Positions 49,826-57,303 of a DNA stretch of 64,000 bases are shown one piece after another. Source of the stretch: Faecalicatena absiana (lineage in GTDB: Bacteria; Bacillota; Bacilli; Lactobacillales; Lactobacillaceae); assembly GCA_017309015.1 (NCBI GenBank), contig JAEDAG010000002.1:124001-188000 (forward strand). Direction: 5' to 3'. A program made the position numbers and the translations under genes. Numbering within the stretch: the stretch's first letter is position 1; each line of letters opens with the position of its first letter. Under the pieces are notes generated by a model, which was given only the letters and a program-made list of their open reading frames with translations, ran no database searches and was not told the origin of the DNA.

Positions 49826-49854
49826 ATTATATAGAACGAATGTTCTAAGCACAA
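49826..49854 (-). promoter_or_regulatory. SOS-type promoter of the TerB/ATPase/helicase operon
   Basis: Minus strand: TTGTGC (49849-49854), 17 bases, TATAAT (49826-49831). The spacer is filled by the palindrome TAGAACATTCGTTCTA (49832-49847), which contains GAAC-N4-GTTC, the Gram-positive LexA box core. A bound repressor would block polymerase directly. Confidence 0.85.
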
Positions 49855-49879
49855 ATGATATCCACTTTTTTCTGCTATT

Positions 49880-50082
49880 TTAGCGAACTTGTCCATTCAA
49901 GGCAAAAAGCTGGGTCAGCAAGATGTCCTTATGCAAGCGGCCGTCATAGCTGGCAAACTTGACGGCGGTCTCTTGGCCAGAAGTGCGGTCATAGGTGACC
50001 ACCCCGCCCAGGCGGGCCAGCTTGAGCAGGTTTTCCAGGTGGATGCCAATACGGCGAAGGCTTGCAGTTTGCTAGTATCCAT
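49880..50082 (-). pseudogene. Small frameshifted gene upstream of the TerB operon
   Basis: Starts ATG at 50082 with GAGGT just upstream and reads MDTSKLQA. One base appears to be missing near 50050-50055, after which another frame continues RRIGIHLENLLKLARLGG, VVTYDRTSGQETAVKFAS and YDGRLHKDILLTQLFALNGQVR to a TAA at 49880. With one base restored it would be about 67 codons. Function unknown. A TATAAT on the minus strand at 50111-50116 may be its -10. Confidence 0.6.
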
Positions 50083-50155
50083 CTTGACCTCATCTAATTC
50101 GTTTTTGTTAATTATAGACCAATCCGCCAGACAGTTGCCTTGGCGATCAAGGGCA

Positions 50156-50189
50156 AAAATAAAAAGCCATCCCAATGGGATGACTTTTT
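50156..50189 (-). terminator. Terminator after rplS
   Basis: AAAAAG-N-CATCCC-AAT-GGGATG-N-CTTTTT, then ATTTTTG on the minus strand. Confidence 0.87.
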
Positions 50190-50205
50190 AGCGTCAATCT
50201 TAGAA

Positions 50206-50553
50206 TTAACGACGACGTTCTGCGATACGAGCAGCCTTGCCTGAACGAGCGCGCAGGTAGTACAGCTTTGCACGACGTACGCGGCCGTGACGGGTAACTT
50301 CAACCTTGGCAACACGTGGAGTGTTAACTGGGAAGGTCCGTTCAACGCCAACGCCGGAAGCGATCTTACGAACAGTGTAGGTAGCACCGATGCCAGTGCC
50401 CTTCTTCTTGATTACGACGCCTTCGAAGATCTGAATACGTTCGTGAGTACCTTCAACAACGCGGACGTGAACGCGAACCGTGTCACCGGCGCGGAATTCA
50501 GGCATGTCGTCACGAATTTGTTCTGCAGTCAATTCTTTAATTAATGGATCCAT
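50206..50553 (-). CDS. rplS: 50S ribosomal protein L19
   Basis: 115 residues starting [23 protein letters not shown] at 50553, with GGAG nine bases upstream. Family motifs [21 protein letters not shown] and [10 protein letters not shown] are present. L19 sits at the 30S-50S interface. It lies on its own transcript, between a leader that resembles the L19 leader and a terminator, and near trmD-rimM-rpsP as in most bacteria. Confidence 0.96.
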   Translation of the reverse strand: MDPLIKELTAEQIRDDMPEFRAGDTVRVHVRVVEGTHERIQIFEGVVIKKKGTGIGATYTVRKIASGVGVERTFPVNTPRVAKVEVTRHGRVRRAKLYYLRARSGKAARIAERRR

Positions 50554-50640
50554 TATTGTTTCTCCTTCTACGGCATTCATTCGCCACCTCGTGGCCAGCG
50601 GAACACCCCTAATCTTGATGATTGGCAAAATGCCACGTTT
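50554..50640 (-). ncRNA. Putative L19 leader RNA
   Basis: A closing stem GGCATT/AATGCC (50572-50577 with 50629-50634) encloses a perfect GCCAC-N3-GTGGC hairpin (50583-50595), directly upstream of the rplS ribosome binding site. L19 autoregulatory leaders are known in Firmicutes; the match here is by layout only. Confidence 0.45.
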
Positions 50641-50678
50641 ATTAGCTTACCATCTTTGCCCTGGCAAAGCAAGTTTCT

Positions 50679-50897
50679 TTAGTCCAAAATCTGCAGCAAA
50701 TCTTCCTTTCTCAGGCTGCTGCTGGAGACTGATTCAGCGGACAAGATGCCTTGGGCCAGCTTCAAAAAGGCTTCTTCAACCGTATCCTTGGCAATCAGCT
50801 TGTAGACCGTCACCTTCTGCTCCTGCCCAATCCGGTGGGCCCAGTCGGTCGCCTGGTTCTGCGCGGCCACGTTCCACCATGGGTCAACAAGTTCCGC
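50679..50897 (-). pseudogene. C-terminal remnant of a SNF2-family helicase
   Basis: About 73 codons with no proper start. [26 protein letters not shown] carries SNF2 motif VI (Q..DRAHRIGQ, here with Trp for Arg), and [15 protein letters not shown] follows. The frame ends upstream at a TAG (50898-50900). The rest of the gene is gone, so it is a relic between trmD and rplS. Confidence 0.85.
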
Positions 50898-50924
50898 CTA
50901 GGAAAAGGCAGCAAATCACCTTTT

Positions 50925-51656
50925 CTATTGTTCTTGCTCGCTTTCAGCCTTAATGTCAAGCAGCATCTGCTGCTCTTCTTTGGTCAGCTCCCGGCCTTTC
51001 AACAGGTCCGGGCGCTTGAGGAAGGTCGTCTTTAAGGCCTGGTAGTGGCGCCATTCGTCAATCTTGCCATGGTTGCCGGACAAAAGGATGTCTGGCACCT
51101 TCTGCCCTTCAAAGTCAGCCGGGCGGGTGTACTGCGGATATTCCAAGAGCCCGTCGGAAAAGGACTCTTCCACCGGCGACATGGCATTGCCCAGGATGCC
51201 TGGCAGCAGGCGGACCGTGGCGTCAATCATGCTCATGGTTGGCAATTCCCCGCCCGTCAGGACGTAGTCGCCAATTGAGACGATCTCGTCAGCCAGACCG
51301 TAGATCCGGTGGTCAAAGCCCTCAAAGTGCCCGCAGATAAAAGTCAGGTTCTCTTCTTTTGACCAATCCTGGGCCATCTGCTCATTGAAGGTCCGCCCTT
51401 GCGGAGCAGTGATGATCACCTTGCCCTTGTTTTCCAGCGATTCCAGAGCTGCCTTGATCGGCATGATCTGCAGGACCATCCCGGCCCCGCCGCCATATGG
51501 GGTGTCGTCAACGGACTTGTGCGGCCGCTCTGAGAAGTCGCGGAAGTTGACCAGATTCAGCTTCCACTTGCCGTCTTCCTGCCCCCGGCCCAAAAGCGAA
51601 ACCTGCAAGGGGGTGAACATGTCTGGGAACAAAGTCAGCACATTAACGTTCAGCAT
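50925..51656 (-). CDS. trmD: tRNA (guanine-N1)-methyltransferase TrmD
   Basis: Methylates G37 of tRNAs to prevent frameshifting. 243 residues starting MLNVNVLTLFPDMF, with the SPOUT trefoil-knot motifs DDTPYGGGAGMVLQ and IGDYVLTGGELP. The start codon overlaps the rimM stop, in the usual rpsP-rimM-trmD-rplS order; here the SNF2 relic separates it from rplS. Confidence 0.96.
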   Translation of the reverse strand: MLNVNVLTLFPDMFTPLQVSLLGRGQEDGKWKLNLVNFRDFSERPHKSVDDTPYGGGAGMVLQIMPIKAALESLENKGKVIITAPQGRTFNEQMAQDWSKEENLTFICGHFEGFDHRIYGLADEIVSIGDYVLTGGELPTMSMIDATVRLLPGILGNAMSPVEESFSDGLLEYPQYTRPADFEGQKVPDILLSGNHGKIDEWRHYQALKTTFLKRPDLLKGRELTKEEQQMLLDIKAESEQEQ

Positions 51657-52159
51657 CAGCGCAATCCCTCCATCAATACGACTCTGACCTGGCCGCTGGC
51701 CAAGTCGACCTGCTTGACGACGTCATCGATGTAGGGAATCCAGAAGCTTTTGCCTTCAAGGTCGGTAACTTCCCAGATATCGTTGGCGCCTGGGGCTTGG
51801 ATGTCGGTCAGCTTGCCGATCTTCTCCCCGGTCTCATCGTCAACGACTTCCAGGCCCAGCAGGTCCTTGTAGTAGTAGACCCCGTCCGGCAATTCCCCTT
51901 GGTCTGCTTCCGCGATCACGATTTCCTGGCCTTTCAGCTGCTCTGCCTGGTCAATGTCGCTCACCTGATCAAAAACGACCAGCCAGAACTGCTTGAAGGG
52001 CCGCCCGCTTTGGACCGTCACCTCGCGGCGTTCAGATCCGACATACAGGCGGGACCCTGGACGGAAGCGGTCTTCCGGGAAGTCGGTAACGGCCACGACC
52101 TTGACCTCGCCCTTCAGGCCATGGGTGCCAACAATTTTGCCAACGTTGTAGTAGTTCAT
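51656..52159 (-). CDS. rimM: Ribosome maturation factor RimM
   Basis: Binds S19 and helps mature the 30S head. The start MNYYNVGKIVGTHGLKGEVKV at 52159 has GGAG seven bases upstream; the frame extends upstream to 52201 across the rpsP terminator. 167 residues with the PRC-barrel half containing the DLLGLEVVDDETGEKIGKL region and SFWIPYI near the end. Confidence 0.95.
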   Translation of the reverse strand: MNYYNVGKIVGTHGLKGEVKVVAVTDFPEDRFRPGSRLYVGSERREVTVQSGRPFKQFWLVVFDQVSDIDQAEQLKGQEIVIAEADQGELPDGVYYYKDLLGLEVVDDETGEKIGKLTDIQAPGANDIWEVTDLEGKSFWIPYIDDVVKQVDLASGQVRVVLMEGLR

Positions 52160-52167
52160 TGAATTCT

Positions 52168-52206
52168 CCCTAACAAAAAAAGCTTGAAGCCAGCGCCCCA
52201 AACTTT
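52168..52206 (-). terminator. Weak terminator between rpsP and rimM
   Basis: AAGTTTG pairs with CAAGCTT across an 11-14 base loop, followed by a T run on the minus strand. It probably lets part of the transcription through to rimM-trmD. Confidence 0.6.
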
Positions 52207-52213
52207 TTTACAA

Positions 52214-52486
52214 TTACTTGTTGTACTTTTCGTCGTGCAACTTAGCCATCAGGCCTGCGCCTGAAAGAAGTGAACGAACAGTGTCTGAAGGTTGTGCACC
52301 CTTCTTCAGCCATTCGAAGATCTTGTCTTCATCAAGCTTCAATTCCTTTGGTTGTGAAACTGGGTTGTAGTAGCCAACTTCTTCAATAAAGCGGCCGTCA
52401 CGTGGTGCACGTGAATCTGCTACAACGATACGGTAAAATGGCTTTCTCTTGGCACCCATGCGGCGCATACGAATCTTAACTGACAT
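52214..52486 (-). CDS. rpsP: 30S ribosomal protein S16
   Basis: 90 residues, [32 protein letters not shown] (given in pieces: [20 protein letters not shown]), full length for S16. AGGAGG precedes the ATG. It has its own strong promoter and opens the rpsP-rimM-trmD group. Confidence 0.96.
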   Translation of the reverse strand: MSVKIRMRRMGAKRKPFYRIVVADSRAPRDGRFIEEVGYYNPVSQPKELKLDEDKIFEWLKKGAQPSDTVRSLLSGAGLMAKLHDEKYNK

Positions 52487-52516
52487 TAAATTGTCCTCCT
52501 AAATTTCAATAGTTTA

Positions 52517-52545
52517 ACTATAGCACCTGAAAATGAGTCTGTAAA
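52517..52545 (-). promoter_or_regulatory. rpsP promoter
   Basis: TTTACA (52540-52545), 17 bases, TATAGT (52517-52522). The -35 lies inside the 3' arm of the hairpin that ends ffh. Confidence 0.8.
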
Positions 52546-52573
52546 GTATTTTTACTTAACAGACTCATTTTTT
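52530..52573. terminator. Hairpin between ffh and rpsP
   Basis: AAAATGAGTCTGT (52530-52542) and ACAGACTCATTTT (52559-52571), a 13-bp perfect stem. On the minus strand it ends in a short TTTT, so it terminates ylxM-ffh. Confidence 0.8.
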
Positions 52574-52590
52574 CGCGAAAAAAGTCCTTC

Positions 52591-54021
52591 TTATGAGTGG
52601 AAGCGCTTGATCTTCTTCATGCGCTTAGCCTTGTTCTTCTTGAAGTTCTTGCCCATTCTCCGCATGGCCATCTTGGCCATTGGCGTGTTCATCCCCGGCA
52701 GATTCTGCAGGTCCTTGAAGTTGCCCTTAGTGACCTTGGACATCATTTCCTTGGCAGTCTTGAATTCCTTGATCATCCGGTTGACTTCAACGATCGGCAC
52801 CCCGGACCCGGCAGCGATTCTGCGCCGGCGGCTCGGGTTGAGCAGATTTTCGTTTTCCCGCTCTTCAGGGGTCATTGAGTAGACGATGGCCTTGGTGTGG
52901 GCAATCTGCTTTTCGTCAATTGAGAAGTTCTTCAGCTGCGGATTGTTGGCAAAGCCTGGGATCATCTTCATGATCTCATCCAGCGGTCCCATCTTCTGCA
53001 CCTGCTCCAATTGGTCGATAAAGTCATTGAAGTCGAAGGTGTTGGCCCGCATCTTTTCGGCAACCTTTTCGGCCTCCTTGGCATCGTAGTCCTGCTGGGC
53101 CTTTTCAATCAAGCTCAGCATGTCCCCCATGCCCAGGATTCTTGACGCCATCCGGTCTGGGTGGAAGACGTCCAGGTCGGTCAGCTTTTCCCCTTGACCT
53201 GTAAAAAGGATCGGCTTGCCAGTCACGGCTCTGATGGACAGGGCTGCCCCGCCGCGAGTATCGCCGTCCAGCTTGGTCAAGATCACGCCGGTCACGTCCA
53301 GGCGGTCGTCAAAGCCCTTGGCCACGCCAGTCGCTGCCTGGCCAGTCATGGCGTCGACTACCAGGAGAATGTTGTCTGGGTGGGCCACGGCCTTGACTTC
53401 TTCCAGTTCCTTCATTAATGGTTCATCGATTTCCAGCCGCCCGGCCGTGTCGATGATGACGTAGTCATTGTGGTGCTTCTTGGCTTCAGCCAGCCCGTCT
53501 TCAACGATTTTTGGCACGTTCTTTTCGCCCGGCTCCGTGTAGACTGGCACCTTCAGCTGGTCGCCGATCTGCTTCAGCTGATCGATGGCCGCTGGCCGGT
53601 AGACGTCGCCCGCGATCAGGAAGGGACGGGCATTCTCCGTCTTCATCAAGCGGTTGGCCAGCTTGCCGACCGTGGTGGTCTTACCGGTACCTTGCAAGCC
53701 GACCATCATGATGATGGTTGGCACGTGCGGGGCCTTGTTCAAAGGAACCGCGGTCTCCCCCATCATCTTGGTCAGCTCTTCGTCAACGATCTTGATGACT
53801 TGCTGGCCCGGAGTCAAAGATTCCTGGACTTCTGCCCCCAGGGCGCGCTTCTTGATCGTCTTGATGAAGTCCTTGACGACCTTAAAGTTGACGTCCGCTT
53901 CCAAAAGGGCCAGCCGGATTTCCCGGGAAGCGGCATTGATGTCTTCTTCAGAAATCTTCCCCTTGCCCGTTAAATTGCGCAGCGCCTTCTGCAGGCGTTC
54001 ACTCAAATTTTCAAAAGCCAT
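52591..54021 (-). CDS. ffh: Signal recognition particle protein Ffh
   Basis: SRP54 GTPase that brings nascent membrane proteins to FtsY. 476 residues: N domain, G domain with GLQGTGKTTTVGKLA (about 107), DTAGRLEID and TKLDGDTRGGAALS, then a Met-rich M domain (GMNTPMAKMAMRRMGKNFKK). It starts 12 bases after ylxM, a conserved pair. Confidence 0.97.
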   Translation of the reverse strand: MAFENLSERLQKALRNLTGKGKISEEDINAASREIRLALLEADVNFKVVKDFIKTIKKRALGAEVQESLTPGQQVIKIVDEELTKMMGETAVPLNKAPHVPTIIMMVGLQGTGKTTTVGKLANRLMKTENARPFLIAGDVYRPAAIDQLKQIGDQLKVPVYTEPGEKNVPKIVEDGLAEAKKHHNDYVIIDTAGRLEIDEPLMKELEEVKAVAHPDNILLVVDAMTGQAATGVAKGFDDRLDVTGVILTKLDGDTRGGAALSIRAVTGKPILFTGQGEKLTDLDVFHPDRMASRILGMGDMLSLIEKAQQDYDAKEAEKVAEKMRANTFDFNDFIDQLEQVQKMGPLDEIMKMIPGFANNPQLKNFSIDEKQIAHTKAIVYSMTPEERENENLLNPSRRRRIAAGSGVPIVEVNRMIKEFKTAKEMMSKVTKGNFKDLQNLPGMNTPMAKMAMRRMGKNFKKNKAKRMKKIKRFHS

Positions 54022-54033
54022 ATTTTCTTGTCC

Positions 54034-54375
54034 TTATTCTCCTCTAATCAATTGCAGCAGGCGGGCGAGCTCTTCAAGGGCCTGCTCCTGCTTGCCTGCC
54101 TTCAGGTCAGCCCGGGCCATGACCAGGCCCCCTTCAAGCTCATTGAAAGTGGCCAGAAGGCCGAGCTTGTCCTCGTACTTCTGCAGCGCCTTGGATGACC
54201 GCTTCAGGTTGTCATAGACAGCCTGTCTTGAAACCCGGTGGTTGTCCGCGATCTCACCCAAAGACAAGTCGTCATAATAGTAGTCTTCGAAATAATCTTG
54301 TTGTCCTTGCGTGAGCAGTGAGCCATACATCGCGTACAAATCACCCAAGGCTTCAGTTTTGTTCAGTTCATCCAT
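54034..54375 (-). CDS. ylxM: YlxM-family helix-turn-helix protein
   Basis: 113 residues, sigma-70-region-4-like HTH (LSLGEIADNHRVSRQAVYDNLKRS). YlxM is cotranscribed with ffh in Firmicutes and has been linked to the SRP pathway in streptococci. The start has AGGTG eight bases upstream. Confidence 0.92.
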   Translation of the reverse strand: MDELNKTEALGDLYAMYGSLLTQGQQDYFEDYYYDDLSLGEIADNHRVSRQAVYDNLKRSSKALQKYEDKLGLLATFNELEGGLVMARADLKAGKQEQALEELARLLQLIRGE

Positions 54376-54393
54376 AATTTTTCACCTTTTTTA

Positions 54394-54402
54394 AGTATAG
54401 CA
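54394..54402 (-). promoter_or_regulatory. Extended -10 promoter of ylxM-ffh
   Basis: TGC-TATACT on the minus strand, 18 bases before the ATG. The -35 is poor. Confidence 0.55.
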
Positions 54403-54468
54403 AACTCTGCTCAAAGCATAAAGAAAGACGAGCAAGATTCAAGCACCCCGACAAAACGAGTTTGGGTA

Positions 54469-54546
54469 CATGAAAAGGCTTCCAGAAGTTTTTTTAACTT
54501 CTAGAAGCCTTTTTTATTCGTTAGAGTTTTTCAGACTCGTTTGCTT
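54469..54546. repeat. Intergenic repeat copy B, containing a terminator
   Basis: AAAAGGCTTCCAGAAGTT and AACTTCTAGAAGCCTTTT (54473-54511) with a T run, preceded by ACAT and followed, after an extra segment, by CAGACTC-G-TTTGCTT. The same parts occur at 30773-30833. It terminates the dipeptidase gene on the minus strand. Confidence 0.85.
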
Positions 54547-54553
54547 ATCTAGC

Positions 54554-56008
54554 CTAGAGATTCTTGTCCATGTTGAAAGTCAGCTTAGACATCCGCATGG
54601 CTTCTGAGAAGAGCTGGCCCCACAGCTTTTCAGTTTCCTGTCTGGTATGGGCCACGGTCTCCTGGTTGGCCTTGGTCAAGAAGGCGGTCAATTCCTCCCC
54701 GCTCTTGCCCTTAGCCTGGTCAATGACTTCTTCCAACCGGCCGCGGTAATAGCGGTTCAGCTCCTGCAGGTAGACCGCGTCTTCTTGGACGAAGTGGGAG
54801 TAATGACTCTCAACCAAGGCAGCGAAGGACTTGTAGAACCACCAGGCATCTTTCAGGTTGTAATCCATGCTGGTGTCGTTATATGACGGGTCAGTGTCGC
54901 TCATATTGGTAAAGAACGGCACGAATGGGGTAAAGGTCGGCCCGCCGATGCAAAGCCACATGATTCCGGCCAGGTCGCTCGGCACGTCGCTTCTGACTTC
55001 CAAAATGTGGGCATTTTGGGTCCGGTTCAGGCCAATTGGCCGGTAGCGGTGGTGCTCTTCTTCAGTTCCCCGGGTGCCAAATGGGTCATAAACCGTATCT
55101 TGGTAGTGCGAGCCCAGAACGAATTCGATGTCTTCCTTGCTGATCTTCTTTTCCGCCTTGCGGATAAATGGCAGGTCAGGGTCTTCCGGGTCCTGGTCGA
55201 TTGCAGGGTTAAAGTATTTTTGGGCATACCAGGCACGTGGAGTATTGTAGTGGCGATCCTGCTCAGTGAAGGTGCCAAAAATGTGCCGGAAGTTCCAGCC
55301 TTCTGGGTCAGGATTCAGGTGGTGCTCTGCCACGAATTCCTGGATGCCCTCGCTCCACATGAATTCATCAGGCTTGCTGAAGTCAACCTGCTCGATGGAG
55401 ACCCGGTTGGGCGCTACGGCGTAGCAGTCATCCGGAATTCTTTGGGCAACCCAGTGGTGACCGGTCACGATCTCCATGTACCAAATATCGTCCTTATCTG
55501 AAAAAAGGACTGAGTTGCCGGCAGGAGACCCGTACTTGGCGATCAATTGGCCCAGGTACTGCACGCCACCTTTGGCTGAATCGATGTATGGCAAGACGAC
55601 GTTGACGATGCAGTCTTCATCCAGGCCGTCCTTGACCAAAGGGTCAAAGGCCAGGGTCCGCTCATTGCCATAGGTTGATTCGGTCGCGGACATGGCCACG
55701 TTCTTCTCGTTGATCCCGCTTTCCTCGTAGTAGCCTTCCTTTTTGTAGTTGACGTTCGGAACGGCTGGGTAGCGGTAGGCATTCTCTGGCAGATCCATCT
55801 CAAACTTGTTCAGCCAGGACTTGAGATGACGGCCCTTTTCCCCGTGCACGGCAGGGTTGACCACAAACTTCTGCTGGCAGATCGGCGAGAAAGTGTCGTC
55901 ATTTCTGGCAATCAGGTTGTTGCCATCCATTGCGGCATGCTTGCCGACCAGAATCGTCGTACATGCGTCATGCTTGCTGGCATGGCCATCATTTTCAATC
56001 ATTCGCAT
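54554..56008 (-). CDS. C69-family dipeptidase (PepD type)
   Basis: Intracellular Ntn-hydrolase dipeptidase that releases amino acids from dipeptides. The nucleophile is the Cys of HDACTTILVG (about residue 16); other family motifs are IARNDDTFSP, NEKNVAMSATES and YDPFGTRG. 484 residues, normal for PepDA/PepDB of lactobacilli. AGGT lies five bases before the ATG. It lies in the gap between ftsY and ylxM on the same strand and ends at repeat copy B. Confidence 0.92.
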   Translation of the reverse strand: MRMIENDGHASKHDACTTILVGKHAAMDGNNLIARNDDTFSPICQQKFVVNPAVHGEKGRHLKSWLNKFEMDLPENAYRYPAVPNVNYKKEGYYEESGINEKNVAMSATESTYGNERTLAFDPLVKDGLDEDCIVNVVLPYIDSAKGGVQYLGQLIAKYGSPAGNSVLFSDKDDIWYMEIVTGHHWVAQRIPDDCYAVAPNRVSIEQVDFSKPDEFMWSEGIQEFVAEHHLNPDPEGWNFRHIFGTFTEQDRHYNTPRAWYAQKYFNPAIDQDPEDPDLPFIRKAEKKISKEDIEFVLGSHYQDTVYDPFGTRGTEEEHHRYRPIGLNRTQNAHILEVRSDVPSDLAGIMWLCIGGPTFTPFVPFFTNMSDTDPSYNDTSMDYNLKDAWWFYKSFAALVESHYSHFVQEDAVYLQELNRYYRGRLEEVIDQAKGKSGEELTAFLTKANQETVAHTRQETEKLWGQLFSEAMRMSKLTFNMDKNL

Positions 56009-56056
56009 CTTTTACCTCAAATCATTTTTGCTAACAATCATTATTGGCTTAACTGG

Positions 56057-57301
56057 CTACAGGAGGTCATGGAAGAGGCCAACCGCGTAGCTGGCAGCAT
56101 CGAAGTCAGCCAAGTCTTCCGCCTTTTCGCCCAGACCCACCAGCTTGACTGGCAGCTTCATCTCGTGGCGGATAGACAAAACCACCCCGCCCTTTGACGA
56201 TCCGTCCAGCTTGGTCAAAACCAGGCCGGTCAGCTTGGTGGTCTTGTCAAAGTCCTTAGCCTGCAGGAGGGCATTTTGCCCCGTAGATCCGTCCAAAACC
56301 AGGAGCGTTTCGGCCGGCTGTTCAGGCAGGCGCTTCTTGATGGTCCGCTGGATCTTTTCCAATTCCTTCATCAGGTTGACCTTGTTTTGCAGCCGCCCCG
56401 CGGTGTCAACCAAGAGGTAGTCGGCCTCTTCTTTGACGGCCCGCTCCAAGCCGTCATAAACGACGGCAGCCGGGTCAGCCTTTTCCGGACCAGTCACGAC
56501 TGGCACGTCAACCCGCTTGCCCCATTCAACCAGCTGCTCAACGGCCCCGGCTCTGAAGGTATCGGCGGCAACCATGATCACTTTCTTGCCTTGGTCATGG
56601 AAGCGCTTGGCCAGCTTGCCCACGGTCGTGGTCTTGCCCGCCCCGTTGACGCCGACGAAGAGGTAGACGTTCGGCTTGGCGCTTGGGTCATAAGTCAGCT
56701 TTTCATTTTCCGGGTCGCCATTGTCATCGTAGACTTCCACCAGCTTCTGCACGATGACCTTCTTCAGGTCTTCGCGGCTCTTGGCCTTTTGCAGCTTGGC
56801 CTCTTCGCGCAGCTGGTCGGTCAGATCCTCGCTGGTTTCATAGCCAACGTCTGATTCGATCAGCAGCTCTTCCAGTTCGTCAAAGAAGTCTTCGTCAACC
56901 GTTCTGAATTTGGCCAAAAAGGCATTCAAGCGGGCCCCAAAGCCCTTGTTTGACTTGGACAGGCCCTGCTCGTAGAGCTCAGTCCGCTTGGCTTCAGTGC
57001 TTGCCGCTTCGGTTTCAGCTTCTGGCGCCTCTTCGGCTTCTGGCTCGGCAGCTTGCTCTTCCTCAGTTTCTGACTCCTCAGCTTCTTCTGCGACTTTTGG
57101 CTCGGCTTCTTCAGCCTCTTCCGCAGGCTCTGCTTCGCTTTCTGCTGCTGCAGCTTCCGCCTGTTCAACAGGTTCCGCGGCTTCGCTTTCTTCAGCGACC
57201 GGCTCGGCTTGTTCTTCTGCGGGCTTGGCTGCTTCCGGCTCTTCCTTTTCAGCTTCCTTGCTGCCAAAAAGGCTCTTCTTGATTCGATCAAATAATCCCA
57301 A
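56057..57301 (-). CDS. ftsY: SRP receptor FtsY
   Basis: Membrane-peripheral GTPase that receives SRP. 414 residues: a Glu/Ala/Pro-rich acidic A domain fills about residues 15-105, then N domain, and G domain with GVNGAGKTTTVGKLA (about 210), DTAGRLQN and TKLDGSSKGGVVLS. It starts two bases after smc, giving the conserved rnc-smc-ftsY operon. Confidence 0.96.
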   Translation of the reverse strand: MGLFDRIKKSLFGSKEAEKEEPEAAKPAEEQAEPVAEESEAAEPVEQAEAAAAESEAEPAEEAEEAEPKVAEEAEESETEEEQAAEPEAEEAPEAETEAASTEAKRTELYEQGLSKSNKGFGARLNAFLAKFRTVDEDFFDELEELLIESDVGYETSEDLTDQLREEAKLQKAKSREDLKKVIVQKLVEVYDDNGDPENEKLTYDPSAKPNVYLFVGVNGAGKTTTVGKLAKRFHDQGKKVIMVAADTFRAGAVEQLVEWGKRVDVPVVTGPEKADPAAVVYDGLERAVKEEADYLLVDTAGRLQNKVNLMKELEKIQRTIKKRLPEQPAETLLVLDGSTGQNALLQAKDFDKTTKLTGLVLTKLDGSSKGGVVLSIRHEMKLPVKLVGLGEKAEDLADFDAASYAVGLFHDLL

Positions 57302-57303
57302 TG

